A stretch of DNA of 5,534 nt from positions 5,830 through 11,363 of the forward strand of contig DOZO01000037.1 in NCBI GenBank assembly GCA_003517965.1, in the 5' to 3' direction. Source of the stretch: Desulfobulbaceae bacterium (GTDB taxonomy: Bacteria; Desulfobacterota; Desulfobulbia; Desulfobulbales; Desulfurivibrionaceae). The position numbers and the translations under genes were made by a program. Shown piece after piece: positions 1 through 5,295 of the stretch (position 1 is its first letter; the number at the start of each line of letters is the position of its first letter). The notes under the pieces are model-generated. The model saw only the letters and a program-made list of their open reading frames with translations. It was not told where the DNA came from and made no database searches.

Positions 1-287
1 GGGCTCTCGCCGATGGCGCGGACTGCTCCTATATCTGCGATGTGGCCGTTTTGCCCAGCCACCAGGGAACAGGGGTCGGTAAGGAGATCGTTGCCCAACT
101 TGTTGCCTTGTCTCGGGGGCACAGAAAGATCATTCTCTACTCGGTGCCGGGCAAGGAGGCCTTCTACGCCCGATTCGGATTTCAAAAAATGCTTACCGCC
201 ATGGCCATCTTCGCAGACCAGAAACAGGCCATGGAAATAGGTTATCTGGACACAACCGAACCGGAGACGGACTGTACCCGGCGATAG
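1..287 (+). CDS. GNAT-family N-acetyltransferase, C-terminal part (5' end outside window)
   Basis: This is the 3' part of a GNAT acetyltransferase, which transfers an acetyl group from acetyl-CoA to an amine; the substrate cannot be told. The frame is open from base 3, reading ALADGADCSYICDVAVLPSH, and ends at TAG 285-287. The V-A-V-L-P-S-H-Q-G-T-G-V-G-K run (about bases 42-83) is GNAT motif A: a beta strand, then the Q-x-x-G-x-G pyrophosphate-binding loop of acetyl-CoA, then a helix. The later F-Y-A-R-F-G-F-Q-K segment is the typical motif B end, in which the Tyr often acts near the thioester. A GTG inside the motif (base 42) could be mistaken for a start, but translation upstream of it is clearly GNAT-like, so the gene begins outside the window. 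The next gene starts 38 bases downstream. The fold is confident, the function unknown. Confidence 0.88.
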   Translation, partial: ALADGADCSYICDVAVLPSHQGTGVGKEIVAQLVALSRGHRKIILYSVPGKEAFYARFGFQKMLTAMAIFADQKQAMEIGYLDTTEPETDCTRR

Positions 288-325
288 CGTTATTTCATTC
301 ATTTTTTTCAAAAGGAGACCCATCC

Positions 326-1303
326 ATGCACAAGCTCTTCCGTCACCTCCTGCTCCTCGGAGCCGCAGCTCTCCTGGGCCTTGCCCCGCTCGCTCAGGCC
401 GAAGTCCCCAGGGTCGCAACCCAGGTGCCCGGTTATTACCGCGCCCAGCTTGGCCAATTTGAAATCACCGCCCTGTACGACGGCGCCATCGAACTGGACG
501 CAAAGCTTCTCAGGCATGCCAAGGCCGCCGACCTCAACCGTCTGCTGGCCCGCATGTTTGTCGGCAATCCCAAGATGCAGACGGCGGTGAACGCCTATTT
601 GATCAACACCGGCAGCCATCTGGTTCTGGTCGATACCGGCGCGGCCAAGCTCTTCGGCCCCTCCTTGGGCTATGTGCTGCAAAACATGAGGGCGGCCGGC
701 TATGAGCCTGGCCAGGTGGATACGGTGGTCATCACCCACCTGCACGGCGATCACATGGGCGGGCTGAACGACGAAGGCGGTCGGCCGGTCTTCCCGAAGG
801 CTAAAGTGCTGGTCTCCCTGGCGGATAACGACTTCTGGCTGTCGCAGAAGGTCGCGGATCAGGCGCCGGCCGAAAAGCAGCCCTACTTCAAGATGGCGCG
901 TGATACCGCCGCGCCGTATCTGGCCGACGGTAAGTGGCAGACCTTTAGCGATGGCAGCGTACTGGTACCCGGCATTGTGGCAGTTGCGGCCAACGGCCAT
1001 ACCCCCGGCCATACCGCCTATGCCGTGGAGTCCGAGGGGCAAAAGCTGCTGATCTGGGGTGATGTGGTTCATGCCCACGCGGTGCAGTTTGCCAGGCCGG
1101 GGGTGTCCATCGAATTCGACATCGACCAGAAACAGGCCATCGCCACCCGGTACCGCCTGATGAAAGAGATGGCTGCAAGCAAATCCCTGGTGGCCGGTAT
1201 GCACCTGCCCTTCCCCGGCATCGGCCATGTCCGGGCGGAAGGCAAGGGCAGATACAGCTGGGTGCCCATCGAATTCGGGCCGTTGCCTAAAAAAATGAAC
1301 TAA
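326..1303 (+). CDS. Secreted metallo-beta-lactamase-fold hydrolase
   Basis: This 325-residue protein has the full metal-binding signature of the metallo-beta-lactamase superfamily. It shows T-H-L-H-G-D-H (His138, His140, Asp142, His143), G-H-T-P-G-H (about 224-229, His225 the likely ligand), W-G-D (Asp246, the bridging Asp) and a late M-H-L-P-F-P-G (His293). Two metal ions, usually zinc, would activate water. Residues 1-25 are a classic Sec signal peptide: Lys/Arg near the start, a Leu/Ala-rich core, and cleavage predicted after A-Q-A25. The enzyme should therefore be exported to the periplasm. The start is supported by AAGGAG (312-317), 8 bases upstream of the ATG. The arrangement resembles periplasmic MBL hydrolases related to lactonase or arylsulfatase-like groups; the substrate cannot be read from sequence. 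Antibiotic resistance should not be assumed. Superfamily is very confident, substrate unknown. Confidence 0.93.
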   Translation: MHKLFRHLLLLGAAALLGLAPLAQAEVPRVATQVPGYYRAQLGQFEITALYDGAIELDAKLLRHAKAADLNRLLARMFVGNPKMQTAVNAYLINTGSHLVLVDTGAAKLFGPSLGYVLQNMRAAGYEPGQVDTVVITHLHGDHMGGLNDEGGRPVFPKAKVLVSLADNDFWLSQKVADQAPAEKQPYFKMARDTAAPYLADGKWQTFSDGSVLVPGIVAVAANGHTPGHTAYAVESEGQKLLIWGDVVHAHAVQFARPGVSIEFDIDQKQAIATRYRLMKEMAASKSLVAGMHLPFPGIGHVRAEGKGRYSWVPIEFGPLPKKMN

Positions 1304-1386
1304 TAGACATTAAAAAAGCAAAAGGACCGGGGTCGGATCGATTTTCATTCAACTCGGCCGGCATCCCCCCGATCCAAAGGAAGTGT

Positions 1387-1782
1387 ATGTCTTACCAGAA
1401 GGAAAGTCTGTATGCGCCTGATTCTGCGGAAACGACAAGACGGATCGACTCGCTACTTGAATCGATCAACGCCCCGATACTCCTGCTGCAGGGCAACCCG
1501 CGCCAGGTGATCAGCGCCAACCGCCAGGCTTTGGCCCTTTTTGGCAAGGAACTGAGCGAGATCGAGAATCACCGGGGCGGGGAGGTTTTCGACTGCGTCT
1601 ATTCCTTCACCGAGGCCGGCTGCGGCAAGGATCCGGGCTGCGAGGACTGCCCGATCAAAAACGCCATCGTGGACACCTTTGTCTCCGGCCAGCCGCACCA
1701 GGGGGTGTCCGCCACCCTGCAGGTGAAGAAGGCCGGGGGAGATGAAAACGCCAGCTGGTGCAGCTCTCCACCGAAAAGCTAA
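1387..1782 (+). CDS. Small cysteine-rich PAS-type sensor protein, frame disrupted near 3' end
   Basis: As read here it is a 131-residue protein. It starts at ATG 1387 behind a strong AAAGGAAG site (1376-1383). Residues about 20-60 (I-D-S-L-L-E-S-I-N-A-P-I-L-L-L, then V-I-S-A-N-R-Q-A-L-A-L-F-G) are the opening of a PAS domain, which binds a small ligand or cofactor and senses redox or other signals. It continues with a Cys cluster (Cys70, Cys79, Cys85, Cys88) in the form G-C-G-K-D-P-x-C-x-x-C-x-I-K-N-A-I, a variant known from stand-alone and kinase-linked PAS domains of deltaproteobacteria. There is no output domain and no signal peptide. The last 11 residues (N-A-S-W-C-S-S-P-P-K-S) do not look like PAS sequence. 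The natural ending lies in another frame (see the next entry), so this ORF is probably truncated by one missing base. The methyltransferase gene follows closely and may be co-transcribed. Confidence 0.75.
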   Translation: MSYQKESLYAPDSAETTRRIDSLLESINAPILLLQGNPRQVISANRQALALFGKELSEIENHRGGEVFDCVYSFTEAGCGKDPGCEDCPIKNAIVDTFVSGQPHQGVSATLQVKKAGGDENASWCSSPPKS

Positions 1783-1835
1783 GCGAGCTGGCCTTGGTGC
1801 GCATCGAGCGCTACGACCGTACCGATCAACCCTGA
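1746..1835 (+). pseudogene. Out-of-frame 3' end of the PAS-type protein gene
   Basis: Reading from AAA at 1746, one base back from the upstream frame, gives K-R-Q-L-V-Q-L-S-T-E-K-L, then S-E-L-A-L-V-R-I-E-R-Y-D-R, ending at TGA 1833-1835. This is the beta-strand ending expected of a PAS domain. It joins smoothly to residue Glu120 of the upstream part, giving a 149-residue whole. In this frame a TGA at 1743 blocks reading from upstream, so the switch must fall within GAAAAC (1744-1749). One extra A there would restore the gene. The frame is shared with no other gene and leaves a normal 19-base gap to the methyltransferase ATG. A real mutation and a sequencing or assembly error in the A run are equally possible. 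Confidence 0.7.
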
Positions 1836-1854
1836 ATCCAGCCGAGGAAAACCC

Positions 1855-2670
1855 ATGGAACAGGCAGAACGAAAGGCGAAAATCCGCGAAACCTTCAACG
1901 CCGTGGCCTCGGGTTACGATACTCCGGCCCTGCGTTTCTTTGCCAAAAACCCGCCCCATTTGGCCAGGTATCTTGACCTGAGCGGAGACGAGCATCTCCT
2001 CGATGTCGCCACCGGCACCGGCAACGCCGCCCTGGCCCTGGCCGCTCTGCTGCCGGACGGTCGGGTCACCGGCGTTGATTTCGCGGCGGCCATGCTCGAG
2101 CGGGCGCGGACCAGGGCCAAGGAAGCGGGGCTGGCCAATGTCGAGTTCGTCGAGATGGACATGCAGGCTCTCGCTTTTCCGGACGATCATTTCTCCGCCG
2201 CCTGCTGCGCCTTCGGTATCTTTTTTGTTGACGACATGGAGGGCCAGCTCGCCCACATCGCTGCCAAGGTTAAGCCTGGCGGCAGGGTCGCCATCTCCGG
2301 TTTTACCGAAGGCGCCTTTTCGCCGCTGGTGGACCTGATGTACGCCCGGCTGGTCTGCTACGGGGTCGAGCGCCCGCCGCTCACCTGGAAGCGGATCGCC
2401 AGCGAGGAGGGTTGCGAAGCGCTGTTCCGGAGCGCCGGGCTTGACGGGATTCGGACCGGTCGCGTAGACTTGGGCTATTTTCTCAAAGGGCCGGAGGAAT
2501 GGTGGGAGATAATCTGGCAGGCCGGCTTTCGTGGCCTGGTCAGCCAGCTTACCCCTGATGATCTGAGCCGCTTTCGGGCGGAGCACCTTGCTGAGGTCGC
2601 GGACTTGCAGACCTCGGAGGGAATCCGGCTTGAGGTGGAGGCGCTTTATACGGTGGGGACCAGAGTGTAA
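1855..2670 (+). CDS. Class I SAM-dependent methyltransferase (Methyltransf_11/UbiE-like)
   Basis: This 271-residue soluble enzyme transfers a methyl group from S-adenosylmethionine to an unknown small molecule. The Rossmann-type SAM site is clear. Motif I is L-L-D-V-A-T-G-T-G-N (residues 48-57), the acidic end of beta 2 is G-V-D-F (73-76), M-D-M-Q-A-L-A-F-P-D-D (101-111) covers the adenine-binding region, and K-V-K-P-G-G-R-V-A-I-S (138-148) is the post-motif III loop. The N-terminal R-E-T-F-N-A-V-A-S-G-Y-D is the usual SAM-lid helix of UbiE and relatives. The C-terminal 100 residues (E-E-W-W-E-I-I-W-Q-A-G-F-R-G-L-V) should form the substrate cap. It lacks enough identity to call menaquinone/ubiquinone synthesis UbiE. 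GAGG (1844-1847) lies 7 bases before the ATG. It follows the PAS gene by 19 bases (counting the restored stop), so the two are likely one operon. Its stop sits within an odd downstream repeat-like stretch. Confidence 0.9.
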   Translation: MEQAERKAKIRETFNAVASGYDTPALRFFAKNPPHLARYLDLSGDEHLLDVATGTGNAALALAALLPDGRVTGVDFAAAMLERARTRAKEAGLANVEFVEMDMQALAFPDDHFSAACCAFGIFFVDDMEGQLAHIAAKVKPGGRVAISGFTEGAFSPLVDLMYARLVCYGVERPPLTWKRIASEEGCEALFRSAGLDGIRTGRVDLGYFLKGPEEWWEIIWQAGFRGLVSQLTPDDLSRFRAEHLAEVADLQTSEGIRLEVEALYTVGTRV

Positions 2671-2683
2671 TTGTCCCCGATTC

Positions 2684-2773
2684 TCTGGAACCCCATTGCC
2701 TGGCAGCAGTTTCTCAAATCGAGCCTGTAAGCCGGTAGGAAGTGGGAGCATGGGGTGATCTCCAGAAACTGCT
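2684..2773. repeat. Imperfect inverted repeat after the methyltransferase gene
   Basis: Three pairs of complementary arms are visible: TCTGGA (2684-2689) with TCCAGA (2761-2766), ACCCCAT (2690-2696) with ATGGGGT (2750-2756), and AGCAGTTTCT (2705-2714) with AGAAACTGCT (2764-2773). The first two pairs are nested and could form one long interrupted stem. The third is a perfect 10-base pair that competes with the first for the same right-hand bases. No T-run follows, so a simple terminator is unlikely. It may be the remnant of a small mobile repeat, or a decayed recombination site at the edge of the acquired DNA. Confidence 0.5.
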
Positions 2774-2961
2774 TATCATTAGAATTTGAAATGATATACG
2801 GAAAAGTGGTGCCGTACACAATAATGGCTCGTCAAGATATTTTTCATAAATTAAATTGCTTAATTAGTCAGATAGGATAGATAATTCAAAATCGAAGGAA
2901 AAGCTGACGTCTCAAGAAGGCGAACAGCCGCCCTAATGGGCAAGATGATCTACAGATCTGC

Positions 2962-2979
2962 TGAATAACTTGTTATTCA
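2962..2979. promoter_or_regulatory. 18-base dyad, possible operator
   Basis: TGAATAAC-TT-GTTATTCA is a perfect 8-base inverted repeat around a 2-base centre. Its size and symmetry suit a dimeric helix-turn-helix repressor or a restriction-modification controller protein. It lies 64 bases upstream of the -35 box of the promoter serving the restriction-modification operon. No regulator gene is present in the window, so the protein that would bind is unknown. The right half also contains TTATTCACA (2973-2981), which resembles a relaxed DnaA box; without others nearby this is probably chance. Confidence 0.35.
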
Positions 2980-3043
2980 CAACACAGAAGAACCAACCGA
3001 GTGAACAGAATTACCCCGCCTCTTGAGCACCTCCTTTCATAGA

Positions 3044-3073
3044 TTGAACCTGTTATCTAAACTGGTGTATAGT
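3044..3073 (+). promoter_or_regulatory. Sigma70-type promoter for the restriction-modification operon
   Basis: TTGAAC (3044-3049) and TATAGT (3068-3073) are separated by 18 bases and match the -35 and -10 consensus at four of six and five of six positions. Transcription would begin near 3080, giving a leader of about 50 bases before the methyltransferase ATG. It is the best promoter in the gap and sits in the AT-rich segment, so the module would carry its own promoter. Confidence 0.6.
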
Positions 3074-3130
3074 CGCCACACATTTTGAACAGATGAATCC
3101 GGAAAATGGATAAGGAAGTAACTGAGAACT

Positions 3131-4300
3131 ATGAAAAGTATTGATTTATTTGCCGGAGCTGGCGGCCTTTCCTGCGGCCTTAAACAGGCCGGTTTCTTAC
3201 CGTTGTTGGCGAATGAGCTTGTTCCGCAATATGCGGAAACTTATAAGCTAAACCATCCTGATACCGAGATGCTTGTGGGAGATGTACGTCAAGTTTGTGA
3301 AATCAATATTAAAACCAGATTGGGCGTAAACGAGGGCGAAATCGATCTTGTTGCAGGTGGTCCGCCATGTCAGGGTTTTTCCATCAATGCCCCTATACGC
3401 AGTCTTGACGATGACCGGAACCATTTATTTAAGGACTTCCTAAGAGTCGTATCCGCAATCAAACCCAAAGCGGTATTGATCGAAAATGTTCCCGGAATTA
3501 TTTCGATGGGCAAAGGCACCGTAGTAGAACAAATCTACAAAGAGCTACAGGAGCTTGGCTATAACGTTAAACATTTAATATTGTTCGCGGGCCACTATGG
3601 TGTACCGCAGATGCGCTTCAGAACAGTATTCATAGGTATTCGTGGGAGAAAAGGCACTATTGTTTTTCCTGAGCCTGAATACAATGCAAGGGCCGTGGCA
3701 AACTTCACTGGAGCGCAAGAACTATGTATGTATGTACCACCATTATTTGCACATCTGTTTAAACCGCATACAACTGTCTGGGATGCTCTCTCTGATCTTC
3801 CAGACATTGCCAACGGACTGACAATAAGCCCGAGTGATTATCACTGTCCGCCGGAAAATGATTATCAGAAATATTTGAGAGCAGGCGGAACGGGACTGAC
3901 AGCTCATTATTGCGCAAAAATCGCCGAGATTAACCTTGAAAGGCTTAAACATATTCCACAAGGCGGCAGTTGGAGAGACATACCAGTAGACTTGCTTCCG
4001 GCTGGCCTCAAGAGAGCGCGACGCAGCGACCACACCAAACGTTACGGGCGTTTACATCCAGACGCGCTCTGTTCAACTGTTTTGACAAAATGTGATCCTC
4101 ACTGGGGCAGTTTCTTCCACCCTACGCAGAACCGGATTATTTCAGTCCGTGAAGCTGCACGAATACAATCTTTTCCTGATAGTTACCGATTCACAGGAAG
4201 CATTACTCAACAATATGAGCAGGTTGGTAATGCCGTGCCGCCATTACTTGGAAAGGCAATTGGCCTTCAAATCGTAAAAATGCTTGGAGAAAACAAATGA
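3131..4300 (+). CDS. C5-cytosine DNA methyltransferase of a type II restriction-modification system
   Basis: This complete 389-residue enzyme methylates carbon 5 of a cytosine within a specific DNA sequence, using S-adenosylmethionine. The family motifs appear in order. Motif I is D-L-F-A-G-A-G-G-L-S (5-14), and motif IV is G-G-P-P-C-Q-G-F-S with catalytic Cys80. Motif VI is E-N-V (118-120), which contacts the cytosine ring, motif VIII is Q-M-R-F-R (160-164), motif IX is R-E-A-A-R-I-Q (340-346), and motif X is Q-V-G-N-A-V-P-P (364-371). The target-recognition region lies between VIII and IX (about 175-320), and the sequence it reads cannot be predicted here. AAGGAAG (3112-3118) is the ribosome site, with a longish 12-base spacing. 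The stop overlaps the endonuclease start, so the methyltransferase is made first and the two are coupled. Base composition is AT-richer than in the genes to the left, indicating acquisition. Confidence 0.96.
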   Translation: MKSIDLFAGAGGLSCGLKQAGFLPLLANELVPQYAETYKLNHPDTEMLVGDVRQVCEINIKTRLGVNEGEIDLVAGGPPCQGFSINAPIRSLDDDRNHLFKDFLRVVSAIKPKAVLIENVPGIISMGKGTVVEQIYKELQELGYNVKHLILFAGHYGVPQMRFRTVFIGIRGRKGTIVFPEPEYNARAVANFTGAQELCMYVPPLFAHLFKPHTTVWDALSDLPDIANGLTISPSDYHCPPENDYQKYLRAGGTGLTAHYCAKIAEINLERLKHIPQGGSWRDIPVDLLPAGLKRARRSDHTKRYGRLHPDALCSTVLTKCDPHWGSFFHPTQNRIISVREAARIQSFPDSYRFTGSITQQYEQVGNAVPPLLGKAIGLQIVKMLGENK

Positions 4301-5208
4301 CGAAACGCCCCGCCAACAAAGACCTTGTTGAAGTTTTCGGTTACGAACCGGATGATTTAACACCTTCTGTACGTTCACTCTGGTCACTCGGAGCCTGCCC
4401 GTTCATTAACAAGGCATGTACGAAATCAAACCACGACAATACTGTAACATATGGAACTTGTAGCGTTACATCGCCATTTGGTCACTGCATTATCTGCCCG
4501 AACCGCCTGTATGATAATAGCTATGCAACGCTTAACCGGGTTTCAGAGCGAGTGTTTGGCAAAGGAACCACATTTATGATGTTTGATGAGTACATCAAAC
4601 GCAGAGATGAAAAAGGCACTTTTGTCATTGCACTCGGTCAAAATTCCGGAAAAGAAGTCAAGGTGGGTAGAAGCCTTTCAATGGACTGGGCTCTTGCAAA
4701 AATCAAAAATGGGCAACTCCTCGAATACACCGGCATCGAAGTTCAAAGTATTGATATAACTGGAAACTACCGTGACGCTTGGTATGCATATAAGACTCTT
4801 AACCCGAATAGCGATATTACAATACCAAACTCAGGACACGGCCTGAATTGGGCAAACGTGCATAAACGGCTCATCCCACAGATAATCAGAAAAGGGAAAG
4901 TGTATTCAACATCTTCCCTTGTAAAATCAGGTCTGTTCTTTGTCTTGCCTGAGATCGTCTACAAGAAATTCGAGGACATTATCGGCGCGGACATACCACA
5001 AGTAACAAAATCAGGTTCCAATATCCTGACAATCCATACATACGAGCTATCAAAACCGGTAGGATACGGAAAACAGCGTAGTCTGGAGTTTACAAGAGAG
5101 GTCAGGGTCTCAATGGAAGAGTTTTCGCAACGGTTTATTTCAGGCCCAAATTTGCCAAGTGGCGAAGAACTGGATTCTGCGGTTAAGAAAGTTCTTGGAT
5201 GTCAATAA
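4297..5208 (+). CDS. NotI-family type II restriction endonuclease
   Basis: This 303-residue protein is the likely cutting partner of the upstream methyltransferase. The N-terminal A-C-P-F-I-N-K-A-C-T-K-S-N, then Y-G-T-C-S-V, then H-C-I-I-C-P-N-R (Cys34, Cys41, Cys56, Cys64, Cys67) matches the cysteine pattern of the NotI family. In the NotI structure four such Cys hold an iron atom in a structural, DNA-contacting fold. The middle (about 107-160) looks like a PD-(D/E)xK nuclease core: F-V-I-A-L-G-Q-N-S-G-K-E, S-M-D-W (Asp130), and G-I-E-V-Q-S-I-D-I-T-G-N-Y with Glu148-x-Gln150 in place of the usual E-x-K. The G-L-N-W-A-N-V-H-K-R-L-I-P-Q segment (182-195) is another family-like block. It is shorter than NotI, so the same recognition site should not be assumed. 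The start overlaps the methyltransferase stop as ATGA, with GGAG at 4286-4289. Family assignment rests on recalled motif patterns. Confidence 0.85.
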   Translation: MTKRPANKDLVEVFGYEPDDLTPSVRSLWSLGACPFINKACTKSNHDNTVTYGTCSVTSPFGHCIICPNRLYDNSYATLNRVSERVFGKGTTFMMFDEYIKRRDEKGTFVIALGQNSGKEVKVGRSLSMDWALAKIKNGQLLEYTGIEVQSIDITGNYRDAWYAYKTLNPNSDITIPNSGHGLNWANVHKRLIPQIIRKGKVYSTSSLVKSGLFFVLPEIVYKKFEDIIGADIPQVTKSGSNILTIHTYELSKPVGYGKQRSLEFTREVRVSMEEFSQRFISGPNLPSGEELDSAVKKVLGCQ

Positions 5209-5213
5209 CCTGA

Positions 5214-5283
5214 TCATAACAAAGCGCAGCACCGGTCTGCGGGGAAAAAGCCCCCGCTGCCGGTGTACTCTCAGCCGTTAGGC
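5214..5283 (+). repeat. Integron attC recombination site (attC-like)
   Basis: The element begins 6 bases after the endonuclease stop. Its right end is GTTAGGC (5277-5283), an exact match to the integron core GTTRRRY. Its left end is TCATAAC (5214-5220), an imperfect partner in which AAC pairs with GTT. Between them is a strong hairpin: CACCGG (5230-5235) with CCGGTG (5260-5265), and GCGGGG (5239-5244) with CCCCGC (5252-5257). A small asymmetric bulge (TCT against TG) separates the two stems, and AAAAAGC is the loop. attC sites recombine as folded single strands with just such unequal bulges, and 70 bases is within their usual length range. No T-run follows, which argues against a plain terminator, although the hairpin could still slow transcription. 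The left core is degenerate, so this is a strong candidate rather than proven. Confidence 0.7.
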
Positions 5284-5295
5284 TAAGGAGAAACA

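Larger units (their letters stand above)
2671..3130. other. Gene-free junction between GC-rich host genes and AT-rich acquired DNA
   Basis: These 460 bases carry no supported gene on either strand; the longest start-to-stop readings seen are only 10-22 codons and lack convincing ribosome sites. The first 100 bases are still GC-balanced and contain an imperfect palindrome (2684-2773). From about 2770 the composition turns AT-rich and stays lower in GC through the restriction-modification genes. A small hairpin, TATCATT/AATGATA (2774-2780 and 2790-2796), sits right at the change. Further on come an 18-base dyad (2962-2979) and the promoter (3044-3073). No integrase, tRNA, target duplication or perfect integron core site (GTTRRRY or its complement RYYYAAC) was found here. 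Confidence 0.7.
3044..5277 (+). mobile_element. Probable integron gene cassette carrying the restriction-modification operon
   Basis: Promoter, methyltransferase, endonuclease and attC-like site form one compact unit in one direction, with the attC directly behind the last gene, as in integron cassettes. Recombination would cut after the G of GTTAGGC, which places the right edge at 5277. The left edge is not determined: no GTTRRRY site is visible before the operon, and the start given here is only the promoter. Most cassettes hold one gene without a promoter. Two genes with their own promoter is less usual but known for toxin-antitoxin and restriction-modification cassettes. The lower GC compared with the left flank supports transfer. 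Confidence 0.5.

Noticed and set aside
308..1228. Long open frame on the minus strand opposite the MBL-fold gene
   Set aside because: It is the antisense of a gene with a full metal-binding signature and signal peptide. Its translation is rich in Gly, His and Arg without any recognisable motif, as expected for a shadow frame in GC-rich DNA.
1335..1375. Hairpin or terminator between the MBL-fold and PAS-type genes (GGATCG with CGATCC)
   Set aside because: Only six pairs with a 29-base loop and no T-run, and the right arm abuts the next ribosome site. Too weak to annotate.
1744..1749. Programmed ribosomal frameshift in the PAS-type gene
   Set aside because: The site T-GAA-AAC does not fit the X-XXY-YYZ slippery pattern, and I see no stimulatory hairpin or upstream Shine-Dalgarno-like signal set for it. 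An indel or sequencing error is simpler.
1453..2751. 432-codon open frame on the minus strand across the PAS-type and methyltransferase genes
   Set aside because: It lies opposite two genes with clear motifs and ribosome sites, shows no domain, and runs across the gap between them. GC-rich codon structure explains its length.
2785..2852. 22-codon minus-strand frame beginning M-K-N-I-L-T-S
   Set aside because: There is no ribosome site, it is very short, and it shows no recognisable features.
2856..2885. Second promoter TTGCTT-18-GATAAT
   Set aside because: The match is moderate in AT-rich DNA where such hits are common, and no gene lies directly behind it. The 3044-3073 promoter is better placed.
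2973..2981. DnaA box TTATTCACA suggesting a replication origin
   Set aside because: It is a single relaxed match that is part of a dyad. There is no cluster of boxes, no AT-rich unwinding element with repeats, and no replication gene nearby.
5230..5265. Rho-independent terminator after the endonuclease gene
   Set aside because: The stem is strong, but the bases after it are TACTCTCAG with no T-run. The flanking AAC and GTTAGGC cores fit an attC better.
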